This document shows, in pieces, positions 39,040 through 45,211 of a stretch of 64,000 nucleotides of DNA; the first letter of the stretch is position 1; each line of letters begins with the position of its first letter. Location: positions 124,001 through 188,000 of the IMG/VR virus record IMGVR_UViG_3300020438_000007; one strand, 5' to 3'. The position numbers were made by a program, and so were the translations under genes. Below the pieces are notes generated by a model, which was not told where the DNA came from, made no database searches, and saw only the letters and a program-made list of their open reading frames with translations. The stretch comes from a virus.

Positions 39040-39522
39040 TTATAATTTTTCACGATACCTTCTACGACCAGTGACTACTTTCTCCATTTGGTTATCACTA
39101 TAGCGAGTCGTATAATATCCCTTACTATCTAAGAGTTTCGCAGAGTCGTCCAACGCGGTAATTTTTTGAACCATAACGATTGTAAATAACTGATCAATCT
39201 TAGTGACTAACCATAAGTCTTTCCTCTTACAGTTTAAGAAAGTATTCAGAGCATCAACGCCGCCGCCTATAGACTCTGTAGTAATATGATTCGCGTTACT
39301 ATGTGCTGCAACAATTACTACATCATGAGTGCCATCGAACTTATCACATTCATCTGACACTACTTCCCAGAAGTCATATGCAGAGAAATAGTCATATACC
39401 TTTCTAAGTCTGAGATTAGCCTTCTTTGCATATGGACATCTACTCATGCCATTAGAAGTGGGTTCCTGTAGATGAGCAATCCAATCATCGGTAAAGTCCT
39501 CCAAGTTATCAAGAGGGTGCAT
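39040..39522 (-). CDS. Hypothetical protein, 160 aa
   Basis: Starts MHPLDNLEDFTDDWIAHLQE and has a CPYAKKANLRLRKVYDYFSA segment, a strand HDVVIVAAHSN and a C-terminal basic VTGRRRYREKL. The first part recalls a conserved cyanomyovirus protein, but I cannot assign a function. The start overlaps the stop of the 57-aa gene as TAATG, so it belongs to the same operon as the AbrB-like gene. Confidence 0.8.
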   Translation of the reverse strand: MHPLDNLEDFTDDWIAHLQEPTSNGMSRCPYAKKANLRLRKVYDYFSAYDFWEVVSDECDKFDGTHDVVIVAAHSNANHITTESIGGGVDALNTFLNCKRKDLWLVTKIDQLFTIVMVQKITALDDSAKLLDSKGYYTTRYSDNQMEKVVTGRRRYREKL

Positions 39523-39695
39523 TAGAAAGAACTCTCCTCTAAACTAGTATCTCCCATAATGAGAGAGTACGACAAACTATCTGTATGATAAGACTTATAG
39601 ATCCTGCCCCAGATAATATCAAACTCCTCCTCATCTAGATCCTTAAACAAACACTTGTCATCATAGTATATGTGATACGTCTTTAATTGTTTCAA
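39522..39695 (-). CDS. Small conserved-type protein with TTG start, 57 aa
   Basis: Reads (M)KQLKTYHIYYDDKCLFKDLD then EEEFDIIWGRIYKSYHTDSL. I recall this type next to AbrB-like proteins in cyanomyoviruses. No ATG lies upstream in frame. The TTG at 39693-39695 overlaps the AbrB stop as TTGA, which mimics an ATGA coupling and supports the TTG start. Confidence 0.75.
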   Translation of the reverse strand: MKQLKTYHIYYDDKCLFKDLDEEEFDIIWGRIYKSYHTDSLSYSLIMGDTSLEESSF

Positions 39696-39835
39696 TTTCT
39701 TTTTACCAAGGTAAACGATCCATCGTCATTCGGAATCCATTCTAGCGTATCTCCTTCCTTCCAACCAGCCTCTTTGAGAAGTTCATCGGGGAGATTTAGA
39801 ATACCATCCTCATCAACTGTTAGATTATACTTCAT
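39692..39835 (-). CDS. AbrB/MazE-like (SpoVT-AbrB fold) protein, 47 aa
   Basis: Reads MKYNLTVDEDGILNLPDELL, KEAGWKEGDTLEWIPNDDGS, FTLVKRN. The DEDG-I-L-N-L-P-x-x-L-L, GWKEGD-x-L-x-W and final beta strand are the SpoVT/AbrB swapped-hairpin DNA-binding signature. Such proteins act as dimeric transcription regulators or antitoxins. No toxin partner is recognised beside it, so a phage regulator is more likely. It precedes the 57-aa gene with a TTGA overlap and follows the 94-aa gene by two bases. Confidence 0.85.
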   Translation of the reverse strand: MKYNLTVDEDGILNLPDELLKEAGWKEGDTLEWIPNDDGSFTLVKRN

Positions 39836-39837
39836 AT

Positions 39838-40122
39838 TCAATCAAAGGAGATTCCTTCCTCATCAGGGAGATTATGTAGTCTAGTCTCAACCCAGTGCTC
39901 CTTGTTATCAATCCTAGCTGCCTCAACATACCTCATGATATGTACATCCACTTGCTTATAGACATCATGCAAGTCAATATCCATCCGAATGTCATGTGCA
40001 ATCTCTGCTACCTGCTTCTCTGTCAAACAATGATCTGGATGAAGAAGATCACAACAGGGGATACGCTTCTCAATTAACTGATTAATGTTAATGCGAATTT
40101 CGTAATCGTTGTATACGGCCAT
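39838..40122 (-). CDS. Hypothetical protein, 94 aa
   Basis: Starts MAVYNDYEIRININQLIEKR, followed by HPDHCLTEKQVAEIAHDIRM and VDVHIMRYVEAARIDNKEHW, ending NLPDEEGISFD. It leads the AbrB operon and has a clear promoter upstream. It contains a helical segment but no recognised domain. Confidence 0.75.
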   Translation of the reverse strand: MAVYNDYEIRININQLIEKRIPCCDLLHPDHCLTEKQVAEIAHDIRMDIDLHDVYKQVDVHIMRYVEAARIDNKEHWVETRLHNLPDEEGISFD

Positions 40123-40144
40123 AGTATATGTGTTGTACTCCTAT

Positions 40145-40173
40145 AGTATAACATGACCTATGCCAGTAGTCAA
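40145..40173 (-). promoter_or_regulatory. Sigma70-type promoter for the AbrB operon
   Basis: TTGACT, 17 bases, TATACT on the minus strand; the -10 ends 22 bases before the ATG at 40122. Unlike the array promoters it lacks the GTGCCA inverted repeat. Confidence 0.65.
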
Positions 40174-40290
40174 CCTATGAGGGCATTTTTATATACTGGA
40201 ATTTTTTTAAATACGAATAATATATAGCTCTCGATTCTGGCTCGTTGTAGGTTAGGGACTTATCGGTTTTTATAACCCGCTAATAATATA

Positions 40291-40333
40291 AAGAAAACCC
40301 TGGCATATCCGCCAGCAGCAGGGGGTCTCCCCC
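40291..40333 (-). terminator. Double hairpin terminator after the 69-aa gene
   Basis: On the minus strand, directly after the stop at 40334, GGGGG-AGA-CCCCC is followed by CTGGC-GGATAT-GCCAG and GGTTTTCTTT. The second hairpin with its T-run is a typical intrinsic terminator. The gap 40123-40290 further on is AT-rich and holds only the AbrB promoter. Confidence 0.75.
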
Positions 40334-40543
40334 TTAGACTGCCTTTGCTGCTTTGTTACCTGTGCCGATGCTCGCAGCGTGTGTTGCCATTCCAGCGTGC
40401 ATGAAACTGCCTTTGGGTGCTGCATTGCTCCAAGCACGCCTAGCGGCAGTGGCACCAGCGTTAGAGCGCTTGAGCACTGTATAGGTGATTACTCTGCCAG
40501 TGCTGGTCTTTAAGCGTGTCTGCTGTTTGATGTTGTTTGCCAT
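40334..40543 (-). CDS. Small basic hypothetical protein, 69 aa
   Basis: Starts MANNIKQQTRLKTSTGRVIT and continues YTVLKRSNAGATAARRAWSN; strongly basic and alanine-rich, possibly nucleic-acid binding. ATG 40543 is preferred over an upstream start at 40591, because it follows an A/C-rich leader like those of the neighbouring genes. It lies after a terminator and before a double hairpin, so it is a separate small unit. Confidence 0.7.
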   Translation of the reverse strand: MANNIKQQTRLKTSTGRVITYTVLKRSNAGATAARRAWSNAAPKGSFMHAGMATHAASIGTGNKAAKAV

Positions 40544-40577
40544 GTGTGCTTGTTTGTTGTTGGTCCTATTGTACATT

Positions 40578-40601
40578 AAAAAAGGGAGCATATCTGCCCC
40601 C
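40578..40601 (-). terminator. Intrinsic terminator after the 113-aa gene
   Basis: On the minus strand GGGGGCA-GATA-TGCTCCC (one G-T pair) is followed by six T. A weak -10-like TACAAT at 40568-40573 lies just behind it and may drive the 69-aa gene. Confidence 0.75.
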
Positions 40602-40615
40602 TGTGTGCCAGTGTC

Positions 40616-40957
40616 TTAAGCGACTGCCAGTGATACTCCGTTAACGAAATCGGATGTAGCACCAGCACTAGTCACGAACCAGGACCAGTTCTTTTGAAAG
40701 ACGCCATTCTGTCTGCCATCTGTGAACTCATTGATCAGAGCGTTTAAGCGTGATTTGGTTGTATTAGACTGCCAACCGCCATCGAAGAGGACCAGAGCAT
40801 CGTTAGTGATAGTGGCGATATGATTGCCATGTAGTTTAACTACTGCCTCCATTTGATTTGTATCAGAGTTGAAAGCATTCTCTACAGTAGTATTAGAAGA
40901 GCGGAAGTCCTGGCGTGAACGGATTGCGGTGTTCATTTGAGTTTCGATCTTACGCAT
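40616..40957 (-). CDS. Hypothetical protein, 113 aa
   Basis: Starts MRKIETQMNTAIRSRQDFRS. The middle reads SDTNQMEAVVKLHGNHIATI, then TNDALVLFDGGWQSNTTKSR and WSWFVTSAGATSDFVNGV. The LHGNHIATI and DGGW-x-S-x-T-T-K-S-R-L-N segments recall small phage proteins of unknown function. It is the outermost gene of the small-gene array on this side and has the full module upstream. Confidence 0.75.
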   Translation of the reverse strand: MRKIETQMNTAIRSRQDFRSSNTTVENAFNSDTNQMEAVVKLHGNHIATITNDALVLFDGGWQSNTTKSRLNALINEFTDGRQNGVFQKNWSWFVTSAGATSDFVNGVSLAVA

Positions 40958-40984
40958 GATTGTTTGTTTGTTTGTTATGTACTT

Positions 40985-41044
40985 ATTATAATAGCATGGC
41001 GGGTCGCTGTCAGCCAGCTCTGTGCCAGTTCTTCTAGTGGCACA
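40985..41044 (-). promoter_or_regulatory. Array promoter module: inverted repeat plus sigma70 promoter
   Basis: Minus strand: TGTGCCA-N10-TGGCACA (7-bp arms, 41021-41044), CTGACA, 17 bases, TATAAT (40985-40990), then an AAAC-repeat leader to the ATG at 40957. The same inverted repeat also lies upstream of a plus-strand promoter, so it is shared by divergent promoters. Confidence 0.75.
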
Positions 41045-41062
41045 CTGAGCGCTTCTGCTTGG

Positions 41063-41090
41063 TTGACATTCTCTGGCAGTGCCCTATAAT
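41063..41090 (+). promoter_or_regulatory. Consensus sigma70 promoter on the plus strand (P1)
   Basis: TTGACA, 16 bases, TATAAT, preceded by GG as in the array modules and by the shared inverted repeat at 41021-41044. No plus-strand ORF of useful length follows: the nearest ATG is followed after two codons by TAA. An untranslated RNA is therefore the likely product. Confidence 0.7.
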
Positions 41091-41445
41091 GGACCTATAA
41101 GAGATTCGGGGTAGGATCTATAAACTATTCGACACTGGTGCTGCTCCGCATTAATTGTTACAGCGTGTTACGGAATACCTATGGCACACTTGACGGGCCT
41201 TGTCTACCCTTATGTTGAGCAATGTGTCTTATGTGTGGTTATGAGGATTCGGGGCATTCTCGGTTGACTTATGAGCGTTTCCGTGTTATAATGCCCGCTT
41301 AGATGTCTATAAGATTCACCCTTATTTCGCTTTACTTAGTGATCTCTATACAAAACAGAAGTATATTTAATTAACCTTTTTTAATGATTCTCAAATGATA
41401 CTTAAAAGAGACAATTAGACCCACTAAGTGTAGCAAACTCTCTCC
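41091..41445. other. Gene-free region with possible non-coding RNA
   Basis: About 355 bases without a supported gene on either strand. Downstream of P1, GGGTAG at 41111 and CTACCC near 41206 can pair and enclose about 90 bases. The string GATTCGGGG occurs twice (near 41106 and 41236). Downstream of P2 the sequence is AT-rich and has no clear terminator. An RNA product is inference. Confidence 0.4.
41264..41292 (+). promoter_or_regulatory. Sigma70 promoter on the plus strand (P2)
   Basis: TTGACT, 17 bases, TATAAT on the plus strand, preceded by CGG. The first ATG downstream reaches a stop after two further codons. It points towards the 3' ends of minus-strand genes at 41446-41983, so antisense transcription is possible. 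Confidence 0.6.
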
Positions 41446-41640
41446 TTATAGTTCATCATTTAGTTCATATATCTTTCTCTGAATTTGCTTTAGTTTAGCA
41501 TAGATACTTCCCTGTCTATTTGCTACTGGTAGAGCATTGTAATTAGCAAGACTTTCTAATACTAACAACTTGATAAGTGCCATTTCCTCATTATCAAATA
41601 GAGGGGCACTTAGCATGAGGTTCGCTTCTTTAAGGGTCAT
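41446..41640 (-). CDS. Small hypothetical protein, 64 aa
   Basis: Starts MTLKEANLMLSAPLFDNEEM and continues ALIKLLVLESLANYNALPVA; mostly helical with the C-terminus KLKQIQRKIYELNDEL. ATG 41640 is chosen because it overlaps the upstream gene by 11 bases; a longer reading would lie mostly inside that gene. No family is recognised. Confidence 0.7.
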   Translation of the reverse strand: MTLKEANLMLSAPLFDNEEMALIKLLVLESLANYNALPVANRQGSIYAKLKQIQRKIYELNDEL

Positions 41641-41776
41641 ACGATTCAACCTCGATTTCGATAGCATAGTCTGGGTAAGTTGTCTCTTCTACATTATCAT
41701 TACTATCCGCTAATCTCTGTAGAAATGCTTCACTTGATTCCCTTACAGTTTCTTCGATTGTTATTACTTTATCCAT
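41630..41776 (-). CDS. Small acidic hypothetical protein, 48 aa
   Basis: Starts MDKVITIEETVRESSEAFLQ, acidic throughout, ending AIEIEVESYDP. The ATG follows directly after the TAG of the 68-aa gene, so the two are coupled. No family is recognised. Confidence 0.65.
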   Translation of the reverse strand: MDKVITIEETVRESSEAFLQRLADSNDNVEETTYPDYAIEIEVESYDP

Positions 41777-41983
41777 CTAGACTGCCTCCTTAGTGTTATA
41801 CTTACTAATGGCAATTTGTCCCAGATTCTCAACATATAGAGTCTTAACTCTCTCTCCATTCTTATCATTCAACTCTAGTAGTTTGTTCCAGTTCCAGTTA
41901 CTTGGCGAAACACAGTTTGCTTCACTTACTGTAAAGTCTAATGTAACACGATAGCGAGTTACTGATTGTGATTGAGAGTCCAT
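41777..41983 (-). CDS. Small hypothetical protein, 68 aa
   Basis: Starts MDSQSQSVTRYRVTLDFTVS, followed by NWNWNKLLELNDKNGERVKT and LYVENLGQIAISKY. It looks like an alternating strand-helix-strand fold, with an N-terminal strand similar to small host-takeover proteins. It leads a three-gene operon with a TTGACA promoter upstream. Confidence 0.7.
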   Translation of the reverse strand: MDSQSQSVTRYRVTLDFTVSEANCVSPSNWNWNKLLELNDKNGERVKTLYVENLGQIAISKYNTKEAV

Positions 41984-42010
41984 AAGAATGAGAGTGGTGG
42001 ATTACATTTA

Positions 42011-42039
42011 ATTCTACCAGATATTGCACTAATTGTCAA
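42011..42039 (-). promoter_or_regulatory. Sigma70 promoter for the 41446-41983 operon
   Basis: TTGACA, 17 bases, TAGAAT on the minus strand; the -10 lies 27 bases before the ATG at 41983. A complete inverted repeat is missing here. Confidence 0.65.
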
Positions 42040-42123
42040 CCAGTGGACGATATTTCCTCTACTACATTGTTATTTAGTGGGGAAACATTGACGATGATTG
42101 TGATTACTTAAGCACGCTTATAT

Positions 42124-42144
42124 AAAAAAATTCGGGCGTTCGCC
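42124..42144 (-). terminator. Possible short terminator in the gap 42040-42295
   Basis: On the minus strand GGCG-AA-CGCC is followed by CGAA and seven T. The stem is only 4 bp, so support is limited. Nothing else is seen in this gap besides a TATTTAG string (CTAAATA in minus orientation) near 42073 and AT-rich sequence. Confidence 0.4.
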
Positions 42145-42295
42145 TCTAAGGGACTAGGAACTATGTAATACTAATAAAGACGAATTACTCTTATTAGTTT
42201 ACAACTAGTGGTCTTACTAAGTGATTAACAAACAACTCACTTATGCCACTAAGTATAGCGATTAAAGACGATTAATCACTCATTAGAACTGTCAT

Positions 42296-42430
42296 TCACC
42301 TCTTTTTCTTTTTGGACTGTTTAACCATCTTGTTAAACTTCTTTGATTGACTGGGTGACATACCACAAAAATAGTTCAGTAGATTGCCTTCATACTGGTC
42401 AGCAATGTTTGAAAGTTCGTTATCCATCAT
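42296..42430 (-). CDS. Small hypothetical protein, 44 aa
   Basis: Starts MMDNELSNIADQYEGNLLNY and ends with a very basic tail (MVKQSKKKKR). ATG 42430 overlaps the preceding stop as ATGA. Last gene of a four-gene operon. A nucleic-acid-binding tail is possible but not shown. Confidence 0.65.
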   Translation of the reverse strand: MMDNELSNIADQYEGNLLNYFCGMSPSQSKKFNKMVKQSKKKKR

Positions 42431-42591
42431 TGTGCTAAACTCTCAAAACGCTTCATCGCAAGTTTAATTGCTTCCTCATCGATTTGATCAATAGTGACGA
42501 TTTGTCCTTTATAACGATAAAAGTTTTCAATTTCTTCTAGTGACTCCTCATAAAGTGTTTCAAGTAATTCATCATTAACAGCGCAACTCAT
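42427..42591 (-). CDS. Small acidic hypothetical protein, 54 aa
   Basis: Starts MSCAVNDELLETLYEESLEE, then IENFYRYKGQIVTIDQIDEE; acidic and helical. The ATG is directly after the TAA of the 44-aa gene upstream. No family is recognised. Confidence 0.7.
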   Translation of the reverse strand: MSCAVNDELLETLYEESLEEIENFYRYKGQIVTIDQIDEEAIKLAMKRFESLAQ

Positions 42592-42726
42592 TTAATTTTC
42601 CTCATAGATAGGGGCGAACAATTGATAGTAAAGGTCATTCATGAGACCGAATTCAAACGAAGTGGAAGCGTGCTCCTCATCAACACCTTCCCAACACTTC
42701 ATAATTTCAGTGTAAGTATCTTCCAT
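42592..42726 (-). CDS. Small acidic hypothetical protein, 44 aa
   Basis: Starts MEDTYTEIMKCWEGVDEEHA and ends LYYQLFAPIYEEN. It overlaps the 72-aa gene by TAATG. Acidic; no family is recognised. Confidence 0.65.
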   Translation of the reverse strand: MEDTYTEIMKCWEGVDEEHASTSFEFGLMNDLYYQLFAPIYEEN

Positions 42727-42944
42727 TATAGACACTCACTAGGTGCGAAACCGATAGAAGCGATAGCATTATCAAGCGCAACTCTATCAAGATCGGGATC
42801 ATCAAAATCAACGCCTGCAGCGTGATCTACACCCCACTCGAGCACCTCATCACAAAAATCTGAGAAATCTTTGCATACCCAAGCAACATTTTCAAAGTTT
42901 TCTACTTCTTTGATTCTGTTAATTAATCTGTCTGTTTTAGTCAT
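42726..42944 (-). CDS. Small acidic hypothetical protein, 72 aa
   Basis: Starts MTKTDRLINRIKEVENFENV, then FSDFCDEVLEWGVDHAAGVD, with a strongly acidic DFDDPDLDR. ATG 42944 is chosen over a longer reading because it follows the AAAC leader directly. First gene of a four-gene coupled operon; its acidity would suit a DNA mimic or a binding partner of a basic host protein, but this is speculation. Confidence 0.75.
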   Translation of the reverse strand: MTKTDRLINRIKEVENFENVAWVCKDFSDFCDEVLEWGVDHAAGVDFDDPDLDRVALDNAIASIGFAPSECL

Positions 42945-42971
42945 GTTTGTTTGTTTGTTTGTTATACTATT

Positions 42972-43030
42972 ATTATAGGGCATTGAGATTGAATATCAAC
43001 CCCACTTGTGCCAGTTTGATTAGTGGCACA
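42972..43030 (-). promoter_or_regulatory. Array promoter module (hairpin, TTGATA-16-TATAAT, AAAC leader)
   Basis: The inverted repeat TGTGCCA-N10-TGGCACA (43007-43030) begins directly after the stop codon of the 79-aa gene. Then TTGATA, 16 bases, TATAAT (42972-42977), and a leader of four AAAC units before ATG 42944. No Shine-Dalgarno sequence is seen. Confidence 0.8.
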
Positions 43031-43270
43031 CTATCGGTTGACTTTCTCCAAGTCACTTAGATAGCATTCCACTGTATGAAACTCATAGTCATTAATGTAA
43101 GTTTTAATAACAGCGTAGTCTCTACTTCTATCCAATAAAACTACATCACCTTCTAGATCATCATGTACGAGCGATTTAACACTAGTGCCTAGTTTGATGT
43201 TTGCTGTTACATCTTGACCAATTTTAAGAACATCTTTTTTACATAGTTCTTTGTATTCTTGAATTGTCAT
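43031..43270 (-). CDS. Small hypothetical protein, 79 aa
   Basis: Starts MTIQEYKELCKKDVLKIGQD. The second half reads HDDLEGDVVLLDRSRDYAVI, then TYINDYEFHTVECYLSDLEK, consistent with a small beta barrel after an N-terminal helix. ATG 43270 overlaps the preceding stop as TAATG. No family is recognised. Confidence 0.75.
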   Translation of the reverse strand: MTIQEYKELCKKDVLKIGQDVTANIKLGTSVKSLVHDDLEGDVVLLDRSRDYAVIKTYINDYEFHTVECYLSDLEKVNR

Positions 43271-43431
43271 TATAGTTGATTCTCCCATACTGTTGATTTA
43301 AAACGTCTCACTGCTTTGTCTAACAGTTTAATATCACCATCGCAGATATCAGCGGCAGACTCATCCTCTACATGAGAGAATGAATTGTTGATATCACCTA
43401 TGAGAGTGAGTAATGCTTCGTAATTAGTCAT
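43270..43431 (-). CDS. Small acidic hypothetical protein, 53 aa
   Basis: Starts MTNYEALLTLIGDINNSFSH, then VEDESAADICDGDIKLLDKA and RRFKSTVWENQL. Coupled to the 79-aa gene by TAATG. It is led by an AAAC leader and a TATAAT element. No family is recognised. Confidence 0.7.
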   Translation of the reverse strand: MTNYEALLTLIGDINNSFSHVEDESAADICDGDIKLLDKAVRRFKSTVWENQL

Positions 43432-43454
43432 AGTTGTTTGTTTGTTATACTACT

Positions 43455-43460
43455 ATTATA
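43455..43460 (-). promoter_or_regulatory. Array -10 element with AAAC leader (no clear -35)
   Basis: TATAAT is followed by the same TAGTATAACAAACAAAC leader as in other modules, before ATG 43431. The -35 position falls inside the 3' end of the 90-aa gene and is poor (ACTAAA at 16 bases). The GTGGCAC half-site lies upstream. Confidence 0.55.
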
Positions 43461-43470
43461 GTCGATCGAA

Positions 43471-43743
43471 CTAGAATTTAGTCCTTGATTGTGCCACTTT
43501 AGCGATTGTCCTACTATTCATAAACTGAGCAGGTCTCTTTGTATTACATGTAACAGCATAATTCATATCAAGTAAAATATCAATTTCTTCCGCCATGTTA
43601 AACACGTTGATTGCTTCATTTTCGACTGTCTTACCTTTATAGGTAACCACCTTCAATCTAGTAAGGTTACTAACTTTATTTTGTCCATCTTTGACTTCAT
43701 AATAGTCAACAACTGTGTTTAGGTTATCAGATTGAAATTGCAT
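43471..43743 (-). CDS. Small hypothetical protein, 90 aa
   Basis: Starts MQFQSDNLNTVVDYYEVKDG, then NLTRLKVVTYKGKTVENEAI and NVFNMAEEIDILLDMNYAVT, ending in a basic SRTIAKVAQSRTKF. A beta strand pair followed by helices. Single-gene unit of the array with a full module upstream. Confidence 0.75.
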   Translation of the reverse strand: MQFQSDNLNTVVDYYEVKDGQNKVSNLTRLKVVTYKGKTVENEAINVFNMAEEIDILLDMNYAVTCNTKRPAQFMNSRTIAKVAQSRTKF

Positions 43744-43768
43744 GATGTTCTTTGTTTGTTATACTATC

Positions 43769-43828
43769 ATTATAGGGCACTGATATGCAATAACAACACT
43801 TAGTGTGCCACTAATCAAACTGGCACAC
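43769..43828 (-). promoter_or_regulatory. Array promoter module (8-bp hairpin, TTGTTA-16-TATAAT)
   Basis: GTGTGCCA-N10-TGGCACAC (43803-43828), TTGTTA (43791-43796), 16 bases, TATAAT (43769-43774), then a leader with AACAAAC before ATG 43743. The arm and loop sequences are the mirror of the copy at 43007-43030. Confidence 0.8.
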
Positions 43829-43843
43829 TGTTGGTTGATTATA

Positions 43844-44113
43844 TCACCAATCTGGGGTAGGTTGCTTTGCCTGTGCTTTTTCGACCTTATCATAGTATTT
43901 GTCAACTGAACCCTCTAAGATTTCAAAGATAGTATCAACTTCATTTACATAATCATCAAATGGTTCTAATAATTGACCTTTAACTCTGTCCGCTCTGTAA
44001 TGCTCACTCTTTTTAACACTATCCTCAAGTGAGCATAGGATAACACCTATTTGTGCTTCGGTTAGTGTGACTTTGTATAGTGTATTATTCATGGATCCAG
44101 TTTCCTTGCTCAT
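43844..44113 (-). CDS. Small hypothetical protein, about 89 aa
   Basis: Read from ATG 44113 (MSKETGSMNNTLYKVTLTEA) because AAGGAG lies 6 bases before it. A later ATG at 44092 (MNNTLYKV) gives an 8-base overlap with the previous gene and is the alternative. The rest reads IGVILCSLEDSVKKSEHYRA, then FDDYVNEVDTIFEILEGSVD, helical and acidic. No family is recognised. Confidence 0.7.
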   Translation of the reverse strand: MSKETGSMNNTLYKVTLTEAQIGVILCSLEDSVKKSEHYRADRVKGQLLEPFDDYVNEVDTIFEILEGSVDKYYDKVEKAQAKQPTPDW

Positions 44114-44357
44114 CATAATCTCCTTCAGTAATAGATTCTAATCCATATGGATCACTATCAATAACGACTGATTGTAAACCTTTATAATCACGTCCCTGTA
44201 AACGATAGACTTCTTTCTGTTGTCTCATATCTCGATCGAGTCTATAACATAATTCTGCATTTAGTGCCATTAATTGACGTTTATCATCACTATGTTCAGA
44301 ATAATGAAAGTTCATACACTCTAACATGTATTCAAGTTCAATAATAGTAAATTTCAT
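44085..44357 (-). CDS. Small hypothetical protein, 90 aa
   Basis: Starts MKFTIIELEYMLECMNFHYS, then ELCYRLDRDMRQQKEVYRLQ and SDPYGLESITEGDYDEQGNW. Begins one base after the upstream stop region (TAAAATG). Helical first half, acidic end. No family is recognised. Confidence 0.75.
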   Translation of the reverse strand: MKFTIIELEYMLECMNFHYSEHSDDKRQLMALNAELCYRLDRDMRQQKEVYRLQGRDYKGLQSVVIDSDPYGLESITEGDYDEQGNWIHE

Positions 44358-44358
44358 T

Positions 44359-44535
44359 TTAGTAGTCTCCTCCATATATTTCTTCCATCAACTCATCATA
44401 AAGTTTCTTTAGTTTAGTTGCTGTAATACTCTTTGCTTTATCATTAATTTTCTCTTCTGTCTTATCATCAAAATTCTTAGCAAGATCTTTGATCTCTTTG
44501 ATGTAATAACGACAGTCTGATCTTGTTATGGTCAT
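44359..44535 (-). CDS. Small hypothetical protein, 58 aa
   Basis: Starts MTITRSDCRYYIKEIKDLAK, then NFDDKTEEKINDKAKSITAT and LYDELMEEIYGGDY; a lysine/glutamate-rich helical protein. First gene of a three-gene operon; the AAAC leader is directly upstream. No family is recognised. Confidence 0.7.
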   Translation of the reverse strand: MTITRSDCRYYIKEIKDLAKNFDDKTEEKINDKAKSITATKLKKLYDELMEEIYGGDY

Positions 44536-44560
44536 AGATTTGTTTGTTTGTTATACTACT

Positions 44561-44617
44561 ATTATAGTAGCATGAGATTCAATAACAACCACGACTATGC
44601 CAGTAATTAAACTGGCA
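44561..44617 (-). promoter_or_regulatory. Array promoter module (hairpin, TTGTTA-16-TATAAT)
   Basis: TGCCAG-N8-CTGGCA (44598-44617) overlapping the 3' end of the 56-aa gene, TTGTTA (44583-44588), 16 bases, TATAAT (44561-44566), then the AAC-repeat leader before ATG 44535. Confidence 0.75.
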
Positions 44618-44777
44618 CATCATAGGTTGATTTATTTTTAAGAACATGCCAATATTCTTCATAAGATAGAGTTTCTTCTTTATCTGTATCGGTATTGAGT
44701 ACAATATCAAAAGGATAAAAAGCATAATATCTCATATGATCATCAACATACTCTTTGATTTGTTTATACTTAGTCAT
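44607..44777 (-). CDS. Small hypothetical protein, 56 aa
   Basis: Starts MTKYKQIKEYVDDHMRYYAF, then YPFDIVLNTDTDKEETLSYE. ATG 44777 overlaps the preceding gene by 8 bases (ATGACTAA). Last gene of its operon; its end carries one arm of the next module. No family is recognised. Confidence 0.7.
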   Translation of the reverse strand: MTKYKQIKEYVDDHMRYYAFYPFDIVLNTDTDKEETLSYEEYWHVLKNKSTYDVPV

Positions 44778-45003
44778 CAGAACACCCCTTGATAACGCTT
44801 TGTATAGTATCGGTAAAATCCTCATCAAAGAATTCTTCGATCTCTACCATAGCATCATTAAATGAATGGTCATCTATCCATTTTTGCATATCTTGAGCAA
44901 CATATACAACTAAATCCTCGACTGACATTCCATCAACGACTCGATCGATATAACGCTCTTTAAGAGCATTGAATTGTTTGTCTGTTAGTTTTGTTTTGTT
45001 CAT
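44770..45003 (-). CDS. Small acidic hypothetical protein, 77 aa
   Basis: Starts MNKTKLTDKQFNALKERYID and shares the LTDxxFNxLxE pattern with the proteins at 47312-47497 and 49277-49468. Continues RVVDGMSVEDLVVYVAQDMQ and a strongly acidic VEIEEFFDEDFTDT. The common N-terminal motif suggests one paralogous family in the array. Confidence 0.75.
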   Translation of the reverse strand: MNKTKLTDKQFNALKERYIDRVVDGMSVEDLVVYVAQDMQKWIDDHSFNDAMVEIEEFFDEDFTDTIQSVIKGCSDD

Positions 45004-45007
45004 AGTG

Positions 45008-45211
45008 TTAATCATGGATGATAGAATCAAAAATTGTGTCATCATTAGGGAACTCATTTACCTTAGCAATTGCTGCTGCGGCAACCATGTTCCAGACCTT
45101 TTGTCCTGACATTTTCTGATCTTGACAATGGAAAGCAACTGTATCCTCTAAGAGTTCAAGCACTTCCATTGACTCATTAAAGAGTTTTTCGTATTCTACA
45201 GGGTTCATCAT
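45008..45211 (-). CDS. Small hypothetical protein, 67 aa
   Basis: Starts MMNPVEYEKLFNESMEVLEL, then GQKVWNMVAAAAIAKVNEFP; helical with a short alanine-rich segment. Overlaps the 77-aa gene upstream by ATGA. ATG 45208 is an equal alternative start. No family is recognised. Confidence 0.75.
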   Translation of the reverse strand: MMNPVEYEKLFNESMEVLELLEDTVAFHCQDQKMSGQKVWNMVAAAAIAKVNEFPNDDTIFDSIIHD

